Shown here piece after piece: positions 1-5,797 of a stretch of 12,770 nucleotides of DNA. The position numbers and the translations under genes were made by a program. Position 1 is the stretch's first letter. Each line of letters begins with the position of its first letter. The DNA is taken from positions 1 to 12,770 of the forward strand of contig DATECU010000301.1 of assembly GCA_035286745.1 (NCBI GenBank). Reading direction: 5' to 3'. The notes below the pieces were generated by a model. The model saw only the letters and a program-made list of their open reading frames with translations, was not told the DNA's origin and did not search any database. This DNA comes from DATECU01 sp035286745 (GTDB lineage Bacteria; Acidobacteriota; Vicinamibacteria; Fen-336).

Positions 1-57
1 ACCGAACGCCAGCAACAGAATCGAGAGCAACCGGAATCGGGAAACACGCGCGCTCAT
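1..57 (-). CDS. N-terminus of an unidentified secreted protein (partial)
   Basis: Reading leftwards from an ATG at 57-55, the minus strand encodes MSARVSRFRLLSILLLAFG and then leaves the window. Two arginines followed by a run of Leu, Ile, Ala and Phe look like the start of a Sec signal peptide. A good ribosome binding site (GGAGG, 8 bases before the ATG) lies just upstream, and behind it a promoter with a perfect TTGACA box. Only 19 codons are visible, so the product cannot be named. Because the gene shares its regulatory region with a pectate lyase, an exported protein of oligosaccharide uptake or degradation, such as an outer-membrane receptor or another lyase, is a reasonable guess but no more. 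That a gene starts here is fairly secure; its identity is unknown. Confidence 0.6.
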   Translation of the reverse strand, partial: MSARVSRFRLLSILLLAFG

Positions 58-147
58 GACACCACCTCCGCCGAGAACGATGATTCGGTCGACCGTAGTC
101 GCAGCCACTACTGCGGGACCTCTGGTTGTCCTGCCCGTCGATTCTGA

Positions 148-177
148 CTTATATTACCACTCGCCCATGTCTGTCAA
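148..177 (-). promoter_or_regulatory. Putative sigma70-type promoter of the leftward secreted-protein gene
   Basis: On the minus strand a perfect -35 box TTGACA (complement of 172-177) is followed after 18 bases by TATAAG (complement of 148-153), five of six matches to the -10 consensus. Transcription would start near 140 and give a leader of about 80 bases before the ATG at 57. The -10 box overlaps the operator-like site at 149-159, and the second operator-like site (181-191) lies three bases upstream of the -35 box. This arrangement suits repression by a GntR/FadR-type protein. A weaker rightward promoter for the lyase can be read in the same stretch: TTGTCC at 126-131 and TATATT at 150-155, 18-base spacer, again overlapping the first operator. 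Confidence 0.5.
149..159. promoter_or_regulatory. Operator-like site 1 (GntR/FadR type)
   Basis: TTATATTACCA fits the FadR-subfamily operator pattern TNGTNNNACNA except for one base (A in place of the first G). It overlaps the -10 boxes of both putative divergent promoters. It lies 32 bases, about three helical turns, from a perfect match at 181-191, so paired binding is plausible. The protein would be the FCD-type GntR regulator encoded at 7868-8617. Binding is inferred from the motif only. Confidence 0.45.
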
Positions 178-180
178 GCC

Positions 181-191
181 TTGTATTACCA
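181..191. promoter_or_regulatory. Operator-like site 2 (GntR/FadR type)
   Basis: TTGTATTACCA matches the FadR-subfamily consensus TNGTNNNACNA at every fixed position. The last seven bases (ATTACCA) are the same as in site 1, and both are followed by C. It lies just upstream of the leftward -35 box and downstream of the likely rightward start point, so occupancy could block both transcripts. The regulator is inferred to be the GntR protein of this locus. Confidence 0.5.
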
Positions 192-247
192 CCTTGCCGG
201 ATCCCCCGGTTCTCCGGGGACTCCAGCCGGGCTCCGGATTGGGGCCC

Positions 248-1687
248 ATGGTTCGCCGTGCGAGTAGCACAATTCCCAAGCCAATAGCGGGCGTAGTGCG
301 TGTGGCTGGAGTCCTGGTCGGGGTCGCCTGCCTGGCTGGCATCGCCGGCTGCCGACTGCGGAGCTCCTCGGCTCAAATCCACAGCTCCGCTCAAGTGGTA
401 AGACCATATGGGACGGTTGGGTACCAACCCTCCCACCTGACCGCCGGCTTCGGTACCCGGACCGAGGGCGGTCTGGCCGGCCGCGTGCTCCGGGTGACGC
501 GGCTCGACGCGGATGGACCGGGCTCGCTTCGTCATGCACTCGAAGCCTCGGGGCCGCGGCTGGTGGTCTTCGAGGTCGGAGGCGTGATCGATCTCGGCGG
601 CCGGTCCCTGGTCGTCAAGGAACCCCGGCTGACGATTGCGGGCCAGACCGCGCCCGACCCCGGCATCACGCTGGTCCGCGGCGGTCTCGGCGTGGAGACG
701 CACGACGTCGTGATCCAGCACCTGGCGGTCCGTCCCGGCGACGCCGGGCCGCCCCCCTGGGACCCCGACGCCCTGGGGGCGCGGCGAGGGCCGGAGGGTC
801 CGGTCTTCAGCGTGGTCTTCGACCACTGCTCCGCCACCTGGGCGGTGGACGAGAACCTCTCGATCTCGGGTCCTGCGGACGTGGCGACGGCGGACGGGCC
901 CGAGGCCACCGCCCACGACGTCACCCTCAACCGCTGCCTGATCGCCGAAGGCCTCTCCCACGCCACCCACCCCAAGGGCGAGCACTCCAAGGGGACGCTG
1001 CTGCACGACGGGGTGCGCCGGGTGTCCATCCTGGGCTCGCTCTACGCGCATAACCGGGAACGCAACCCGCGCCTCAAGGGCGGCACCCGCGCGGTGCTGG
1101 TCAACAACCTCATCTACAACTGGGGTTCGAGTGCCGTGGGTATGGGCGCCTGGGGCAACACGCGCAGGCTCGCCGGCGCCGAAGCGGCGGTGGCCGGGAA
1201 CCTGGCCCTGGCGGGGCCGGACACCAAACGGCGGGAGCTGGTGCGCGGCCTGGACCCGGGTGCAGCGGCCTGGCTCCGGGACAACCTGGTCCTGGACCGT
1301 GATGGCACCCCCATGCCGGCGGCCGGGAGCACCGTCCGCCTGCTGGCCGAACCGCCGCTCTGGCCGGGCGGCCTCGAGGCGGCGCCGGCGTGGGAGGCTG
1401 GGGAGCAGGTGCTCCGGTGCGCCGGGGCTCGAGCCGGGCGGCGGGACGCCATCGACGCCCGCATCGTTCGATCGGTCATCATGGGCGAAGGGCACATCAT
1501 CGACAGCCAGGAGCAGGTGGGAGGCTATCCGCGGCGCCAACCGACCCGACGGCCGATCGAGGTGCCCGAGGGCCGGGAGCAGCGGCGAATCTGGTTGCAC
1601 CGGCTGGCGGCGGCCATCGACTGCGACGCCCACCTGGATCTGAGCCCTCTGGAGCGCCGCCTGGGCCGGACCGGAAGCCCGCGCTGA
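248..1687 (+). CDS. Pectate lyase-like lipoprotein (PL1-type, parallel beta-helix)
   Basis: The predicted product (479 aa) is an exported lyase expected to cleave polygalacturonate by beta-elimination, giving unsaturated oligogalacturonides. An upstream in-frame start exists at 56, but the ATG at 248 gives a sensible signal: MVRR, a hydrophobic stretch, then lipobox IAGC with Cys35. The longer start would place the promoter and operators inside the gene. The ribosome binding site is weak (GGGG). After a short linker come beta-helix hallmarks of bacterial PL1 lyases: SLRHALEASGPRLVVFEVGG, LTIAGQTAPDPGI, VVFDHCSATWAVDENLSISG (acidic residues for calcium), HPKGEHSKGTLLHDG, and YAHNRERNPRLKGG with arginines in the position of the PL1 catalytic region. 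VNNLIYNWG continues the helix. It is convergent with the GH105 gene, 11 bases between stops. Family assignment is confident; substrate (pectate or rhamnogalacturonan) is inferred from neighbours. Confidence 0.85.
   Translation: MVRRASSTIPKPIAGVVRVAGVLVGVACLAGIAGCRLRSSSAQIHSSAQVVRPYGTVGYQPSHLTAGFGTRTEGGLAGRVLRVTRLDADGPGSLRHALEASGPRLVVFEVGGVIDLGGRSLVVKEPRLTIAGQTAPDPGITLVRGGLGVETHDVVIQHLAVRPGDAGPPPWDPDALGARRGPEGPVFSVVFDHCSATWAVDENLSISGPADVATADGPEATAHDVTLNRCLIAEGLSHATHPKGEHSKGTLLHDGVRRVSILGSLYAHNRERNPRLKGGTRAVLVNNLIYNWGSSAVGMGAWGNTRRLAGAEAAVAGNLALAGPDTKRRELVRGLDPGAAAWLRDNLVLDRDGTPMPAAGSTVRLLAEPPLWPGGLEAAPAWEAGEQVLRCAGARAGRRDAIDARIVRSVIMGEGHIIDSQEQVGGYPRRQPTRRPIEVPEGREQRRIWLHRLAAAIDCDAHLDLSPLERRLGRTGSPR
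396..406. promoter_or_regulatory. Operator-like site 3, inside the pectate lyase gene
   Basis: TGGTAAGACCA is a near-perfect inverted repeat (TGGT-N3-ACCA) and equals, on the opposite strand, the site upstream of gntR at 8665-8675. With one flanking base the shared sequence is 12 bases. It lies about 150 bases into the coding sequence, between the lipoprotein signal and the catalytic domain, in the codons for QVVRP. It could serve as a roadblock or looping site; a chance match in coding DNA is not excluded. Confidence 0.4.
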
Positions 1688-1698
1688 GCGCGCCCGCG

Positions 1699-2985
1699 TC
1701 ACTCCATCGAACTGGCCGCCAACAGCATCGCGCATACTCCGTGAGGCGAATTGATCAGGCGCCGCCGGCTCAGATAGCCGGCCAGGTCGCGCTGCACGCT
1801 CATCCCCTCCACCGCGCCCTCCACCAGCGGCCGGCCCTGGGCGTCATCGGACACCCGGGTGAGCAACCCCCGCCAGCCCTTCCCGGCGACCTCGGCATAG
1901 GCCGGCTCCAGATGGCCTCGTTCGACGCCCCGGCGGAGCGCGTAGACGAACATGGCGCTGGCCGAGGTCTCCAGCCAGTTGTCGGGGTGGCTGCCCTGGT
2001 CCAGCACCTGGTACCAGAGCCCGCTCTTCGCATCCTGGGTGGCGCGCACGCCGCCGGCGGCCTCGCGCAGCAGCTCCGCAATCCGGACCCGACCCGGATG
2101 CTCGGACGGGAAGTCCTCGATCATGTCGACCAGGGCCATCAGGAACCAACCCATGGCCCGGCCCCACACCTCGGGCGAGACTCCGGTCTTGGGATCGGCC
2201 CAGGCGGCGTTGCGGTCCTGGTCCCAGGCATGGCGAAAGAGGCCGGTCCCCGGAACGCGAGTGTGCTCCGCGACCAGCGTGGCCTGACGAGCCGCGGTGT
2301 CGTACGGGAAACCACCCTCGCCAAACAGCTTCCCGTAGCGAACCAGGAAGGGTTCGGCCATGTAGATCCCATCGAGCCACATCTCGTCGGGGTACTTCTG
2401 CTTGTGCCAGAAGCCCCCGTCCTGGTTGCGGGGGAAGCTGTCGAACCGCTGGCGGAGCCAGTGCGCAGCCCTCGCGTATCGGGGATCCCGCGTCTCCTGG
2501 TACAGCAGCAGCAGCAAGCCCCCGGGCTGGATCCGGTCGAGGTTGTGTCCGAGAGCGTCCGCCCCCAGGTCGACGTACGTGGCGTCCGAAGTCCTTGAGT
2601 TTCGCGCCCGGGGGCTCGGGGGGCGGGAGCCCCCCGCCCCATAGCGGCGCCCGGATTCACTCCGGGCGTCGCGTCTTGACCCGTCCTCACGCAGATAGGC
2701 GTCGACCCAGCGCCGGATGTAGGCGAGGTAGCGGGGGTCCCGGGTCTTGCCGTAGACCTCGGCCAGGCCCCGGAGCACGATCCCATCGGTGTACTCGAAG
2801 CCCTTGCCGCTGATGGTGGTGGGGTCCGGCCAGCGGGCCAGCACGGAGTCCGCCAGGCGCACCGCGAGCGGCCTCGCGGTCGCACTCGGGGAGGGCTTGG
2901 GCGCAGCCGCCACCGGCGACGTCACCAGGAGAGCGAGCACCGGGATGCCCACGCCCAGGCGTCCGGTCATCAGGCGTCCGGTCAT
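1699..2985 (-). CDS. Secreted unsaturated rhamnogalacturonyl/glucuronyl hydrolase (GH105/GH88 type)
   Basis: This 428-aa enzyme should remove the unsaturated uronic acid from the end of lyase-made oligosaccharides by hydration, releasing 4-deoxy-5-keto-uronate. Recognisable alpha6/alpha6-barrel motifs are GFEYTDGIVLRGLAEVYG, DEMWLDGIYMAEPFLVRYGK (Asp205 as the likely general acid/base, as in YteR), EVWGRAMGWFLMALVDMI, NWLETSASAMFVYALRRGV and the C-terminal INSPHGVCAMLLAAS. The ATG at 2985 shares its A with the uxaC stop (TGATG) and has GGGAGG before it; a signal peptide ending near VAAAP implies export. An ATG five codons later comes from a 15-base tandem repeat, and a longer frame begins at 3048. 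An extra Gly/Arg/Pro/Ser-rich segment (about residues 103-131) coincides with two strong DNA hairpins and looks inserted. Last gene of the minus-strand cluster. Confidence 0.85.
   Translation of the reverse strand: MTGRLMTGRLGVGIPVLALLVTSPVAAAPKPSPSATARPLAVRLADSVLARWPDPTTISGKGFEYTDGIVLRGLAEVYGKTRDPRYLAYIRRWVDAYLREDGSRRDARSESGRRYGAGGSRPPSPRARNSRTSDATYVDLGADALGHNLDRIQPGGLLLLLYQETRDPRYARAAHWLRQRFDSFPRNQDGGFWHKQKYPDEMWLDGIYMAEPFLVRYGKLFGEGGFPYDTAARQATLVAEHTRVPGTGLFRHAWDQDRNAAWADPKTGVSPEVWGRAMGWFLMALVDMIEDFPSEHPGRVRIAELLREAAGGVRATQDAKSGLWYQVLDQGSHPDNWLETSASAMFVYALRRGVERGHLEPAYAEVAGKGWRGLLTRVSDDAQGRPLVEGAVEGMSVQRDLAGYLSRRRLINSPHGVCAMLLAASSME
2610..2668. repeat. Two GC-rich palindromes inside the GH105 gene (possible inserted palindromic element)
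   Basis: The first hairpin has perfect 8-base arms (GGGGGCTC at 2610-2617, GAGCCCCC at 2627-2634) around a 9-base loop. The second has perfect 8-base arms (CGCCCGGA at 2648-2655, TCCGGGCG at 2661-2668) around TTCAC. They code for a low-complexity stretch (about SESGRRYGAGGSRPPSPRA) where the GH105/GH88 family normally has a short turn before the NLD motif. The reading frame stays open. In-frame palindromic elements are known in Rickettsia (RPE); no relation is claimed here. The element ends were not determined, and no flanking target duplication was found by eye. Confidence 0.5.
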
Positions 2986-2990
2986 CAGGC
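2956..2990. repeat. 15-base tandem repeat at the uxaC/GH105 junction
   Basis: The unit CAGGCGTCCGGTCAT occurs at 2956-2970 and 2971-2985 and then continues for five more bases. On the minus strand it encodes MTGRL-MTGRL, so it duplicates the start codon of the hydrolase; one copy of the ATG overlaps the uxaC stop codon. The first ATG (2985) has the ribosome binding site, so the duplication only lengthens the signal peptide by five residues. Confidence 0.8.
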
Positions 2991-4415
2991 CTCCCGCCCC
3001 AGCCGCCCGACCTCCAGCCCAAGGTAGGCGCGCGCGTTGCACCAGCATAGGTTCCGCAGCAGCCGCGCCAGAGGCTCACGGTCGTCGGGGAGGCGCCCCA
3101 CCTCCACCTCCCGGGCCAGCAGGTTCGAGATCAGCCGCCGGAAGTACTCGTGCCGCGAATAGGACAGGAAGCTCCGCGAGTCGGTGACCATGCCCACGAA
3201 GCGAGCCAGCAGCCCCATGTTGGAGAGGGCGCGGATCTGCGCCTCCATGCCGTCCTTCTGGTCCAGGAACCACCAGGCGGCGCCGTACTGGATCTTGCCG
3301 GGCACCGAGCCGTCCTGGAAGTTGCCGATCAGGGTGGCGAACAGCTCGTTGTCGCGGGGGTTGTGGTTGTAGAGGATGGTCTTGGCCAACCGATCCTGCT
3401 CGTCGAGCCGGTCCAGAAAGCGCGAGAGCGGCCTGGCCATCTCGAAGTCGCCCATGGAGTCGAAGCCGGTGTCGGGTCCCAGCAGCCGCTGCAAGCGGGT
3501 GTTGTTGTTGCGCAGAGCGCCCAGGTGGAACTGCTGCACCCAACCGCGAGCGTGATCCATGACCCCGAACCGATGCAGCAGTCCCGACTTGAAGCGCAGG
3601 CTCTCGCCCGCATCGAGGGCCCGGCCCCGTCGCAGCTCGTCGAAGGCGGCGCTGAGCTCGGCGTCGGTCGCGGGCTCGGCATACATCTGCTCCAGCCCGT
3701 GGTCCGAGGCCCGGCACCCCGCGTCGTGAAAAGCGGCATGGCGCTGCTCCAGCGCAACCAGGAAGTCGGCGAAGCCCGCGATGGTCCGGCCCGAGGCCGC
3801 CTCCAGCCGATCCACCCACGCGTTCCAGGCCGCCGGAACCTCGACCGCCAGCGCCTGATCCGGCCGCCAGGTGGGATAGACGCGGGTGTCGGGATCCGCG
3901 CGCGCGGCCAGCGTCCGGTGGTGTTCCAGCGAGTCCACCGGGTCGTCCGTAGTGCAAACCACGGCCACCCGGAACTGGCGCAGCAGGCCCTGGGTGCTGA
4001 AGGCCGGCTCCCGTAGGCGGTCGTTGCAACGCTCGAAGATGGCCCGCCCCGTCTTCTCGGACAGCAACTCCTCGACCCCAAACGGGCGCTTCAGCTCCAG
4101 ATGGGTCCAGTGGTAGAGGGGGTTCAGCAGCGTCTCCGGCACGGTGCGGGCCCAGGCCTCGAACTTCTCCCAGTCCGAGGCGTCCCCGGTGCAGAAGCGC
4201 TCGGCCACGCCGTTCGCCCGCATGGCGCGCCACTTGTAGTGGTCGCCGGCCAGCCAGATCTCGGTGATGCTGCCGAAGCGATGATCGCTCGCGATCTGCG
4301 CCACCGGCAGGTGGCAGTGGTAGTCGAGGATGGGCAGGTCGCGGGCGACGTTGTGGAACAGGTCCTCGGCCAGCGGCGTCTCCAGCAGGAAGCCTTCGTG
4401 GATGAACGGCCTCAC
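2985..4415 (-). CDS. uxaC: Uronate isomerase (glucuronate/galacturonate isomerase)
   Basis: UxaC interconverts D-glucuronate with D-fructuronate and D-galacturonate with D-tagaturonate, the first cytoplasmic step of hexuronate breakdown. The 476-aa product has the family's usual length. It shows the amidohydrolase-type start FIHEGFLLETPLAEDLFHNV, then DYHCHLP (metal-binding His33 and His35), WLAGDHYKWRAMRANGV, LNPLYHWTHLELKRPFG, VVCTTDDPVDSLEHH, QFHLGALRNNNTRL, ILYNHNPRDNELFATLIGNF, KIQYGAAWWFLDQKDGM, MVTDSRSFLSYSRHEYFRRL and NARAYLGL. The start is a GTG at 4415 that overlaps the transporter stop (GTGA), with GGAGG before it. A much longer open frame extends upstream to 5429, but those codons are antisense-frame noise inside the transporter gene. 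The stop overlaps the hydrolase start (TGATG). Very confident. Confidence 0.96.
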   Translation of the reverse strand: MRPFIHEGFLLETPLAEDLFHNVARDLPILDYHCHLPVAQIASDHRFGSITEIWLAGDHYKWRAMRANGVAERFCTGDASDWEKFEAWARTVPETLLNPLYHWTHLELKRPFGVEELLSEKTGRAIFERCNDRLREPAFSTQGLLRQFRVAVVCTTDDPVDSLEHHRTLAARADPDTRVYPTWRPDQALAVEVPAAWNAWVDRLEAASGRTIAGFADFLVALEQRHAAFHDAGCRASDHGLEQMYAEPATDAELSAAFDELRRGRALDAGESLRFKSGLLHRFGVMDHARGWVQQFHLGALRNNNTRLQRLLGPDTGFDSMGDFEMARPLSRFLDRLDEQDRLAKTILYNHNPRDNELFATLIGNFQDGSVPGKIQYGAAWWFLDQKDGMEAQIRALSNMGLLARFVGMVTDSRSFLSYSRHEYFRRLISNLLAREVEVGRLPDDREPLARLLRNLCWCNARAYLGLEVGRLGREA

Positions 4416-5788
4416 CGGGCGACCTCCAGGTCCTCCAGCCGGGCGGGCAGCAGCCGGGGCGTCAACAGGTGGATGACCAGGAGCGCCGCCAGGTAGGCAC
4501 CGCCGGCCAGCACGAAGAGGGCGTGATAGCTCCCGGTGAGCTGAAGCAGCCAGCCGGCGGCGGTGGCCACCAACATGCCGCCCACCGCCCCGCACATCCC
4601 ACCCAGCCCCACCACCGACCCCACGGCCCGCCGGGGGAAGGTGTCGGAAGCCAGCGTGAACAGGTTGGCCGAGAAGCCCTGGTGGGCGGCCGCGGCCAGA
4701 CTGATCAGGGCCACCGCCAGCCACAGGCTGGAGACCTGAGAGGCAAACACGATAGGCGTCACGCTGAGCCCGCAGACCAGCATGGCCGTCTTGCGGGCAG
4801 CGTTCACGGACCAGCCCCGGCGGAGGAGGTGAGAGGACAGCCAGCCGCCGCCGATACTCCCCACGTCGGCCACCAGGTAGATGGTGATGAGAGGCGGTCC
4901 CAGCTTGGACAGGGTCAGGCCGTGGTTCTCGTTCAGGAACTTCGGGATCCAGTAGAGGTAGAACCACCAGATGGGATCGGTCATGAACTTGCCGAGCGCG
5001 AAGGCCCAGGCCTCGCGGTGCTCCACCAAACGGAGCCAAGGGATGGGGGTCGCCGACTCCTCGGGATCGCTGCGGATGTACGCGAACTCCGCCCGGGTAA
5101 GCCGAGGGTGGGATTCGGGTGGGGCGTAGAGAAGCCACCACGCCGCCAGCCACAAGAACCCGATGGCCCCGGTGATGACGAAGGCCCATTGCCAACTCCA
5201 GGTGAGGGCGATCCAGGGCACGATGGCCGGGGCAACCACGGCGCCCAGGTTGGAGCCGGCGTTGAAGATGCCGGTGGCGAAAGCCCGCTGGCGCCTTGGG
5301 AACCACTCGGCCACCGTCTTGATGGCGGCCGGGAAGTTGCCGGACTCGCCCAGGCCCAGGGCGAAGCGAGCCATGCCAAAGCCCAGGGGGGTGCGCGCCA
5401 GGGCGTGGGCCATGGCGGCCAGACTCCACAGCACGATGGCGGCCGCGAAGCCGAGTCGCGTCCCCAAGAGGTCGAGCAAGCGCCCCGCCACCAGCATGCC
5501 GATGGCGTAGGCGGCCTGGAAGGCGGTGACGATATAGCCGTACTCGACCTCGTTCCAGCCGATCTCCTTCTGTAGGCTCGGGGCCAGGATCCCCAAGACC
5601 TGCCGGTCGATGTAGTTGATGGTGGTGGCGAAGAACAGAAGTGCGCAGATCGCCCAGCGCAGGCGGCCCACGCGTCCTCCGCCGGTCTTCTCCACGGTCA
5701 GACCGCCGGCCACGGCGGGAGCCGCCGGCGATGGTGCGGGCACGGCCTCTTCCTGCATGCCTTCAAGCACTCGCTGCTTCGATGACAC
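4412..5788 (-). CDS. MFS hexuronate transporter (ExuT-like, anion:cation symporter family)
   Basis: The product (up to 458 aa) is an inner-membrane carrier expected to import galacturonate and glucuronate with protons. The N-terminal 40 residues are polar; then about 12 hydrophobic helices follow, beginning with WAICALLFFATTINYIDRQV, the typical first helix of ACS-family hexuronate/tartrate carriers. Other family motifs are LLDLLGTRLGFAAAIVLWSL, FALGLGESGNFPAAIKTVAE, FPRRQRAFATGIFNAGSNLG, PIWWFYLYWIPKFL and ADVGSIGGGWLSSHLL. The start is uncertain: a GTG at 5788, nine bases after the upstream stop, or an ATG at 5758; neither has a well-spaced ribosome binding site. The stop overlaps the uxaC start (GTGA), which argues for coupled synthesis of importer and isomerase. 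Family is confident; substrate is inferred from uxaC and family similarity. Confidence 0.9.
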   Translation of the reverse strand: MSSKQRVLEGMQEEAVPAPSPAAPAVAGGLTVEKTGGGRVGRLRWAICALLFFATTINYIDRQVLGILAPSLQKEIGWNEVEYGYIVTAFQAAYAIGMLVAGRLLDLLGTRLGFAAAIVLWSLAAMAHALARTPLGFGMARFALGLGESGNFPAAIKTVAEWFPRRQRAFATGIFNAGSNLGAVVAPAIVPWIALTWSWQWAFVITGAIGFLWLAAWWLLYAPPESHPRLTRAEFAYIRSDPEESATPIPWLRLVEHREAWAFALGKFMTDPIWWFYLYWIPKFLNENHGLTLSKLGPPLITIYLVADVGSIGGGWLSSHLLRRGWSVNAARKTAMLVCGLSVTPIVFASQVSSLWLAVALISLAAAAHQGFSANLFTLASDTFPRRAVGSVVGLGGMCGAVGGMLVATAAGWLLQLTGSYHALFVLAGGAYLAALLVIHLLTPRLLPARLEDLEVAR

Positions 5789-5797
5789 CCCTGCGCG

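Noticed and set aside
56..247. Lyase start at 56 instead of 248
   Set aside because: It would place promoter boxes and two operator-like sites in coding sequence and put 64 residues before the lipoprotein signal.
1681..1691. Small inverted repeat GCGC-TGA-GCGC between the convergent lyase and hydrolase genes as a terminator
   Set aside because: A four-base stem with no T-run is too weak to call.
149..1735. A 528-codon minus-strand frame opposite the pectate lyase
   Set aside because: It is an antisense shadow of the lyase gene, without recognisable motifs.
4416..5429. N-terminal extension of the uxaC frame by 338 codons
   Set aside because: The extension lies wholly within the transporter gene in another frame. 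UxaC homology begins exactly at the GTG at 4415, which has a ribosome binding site and a GTGA overlap.
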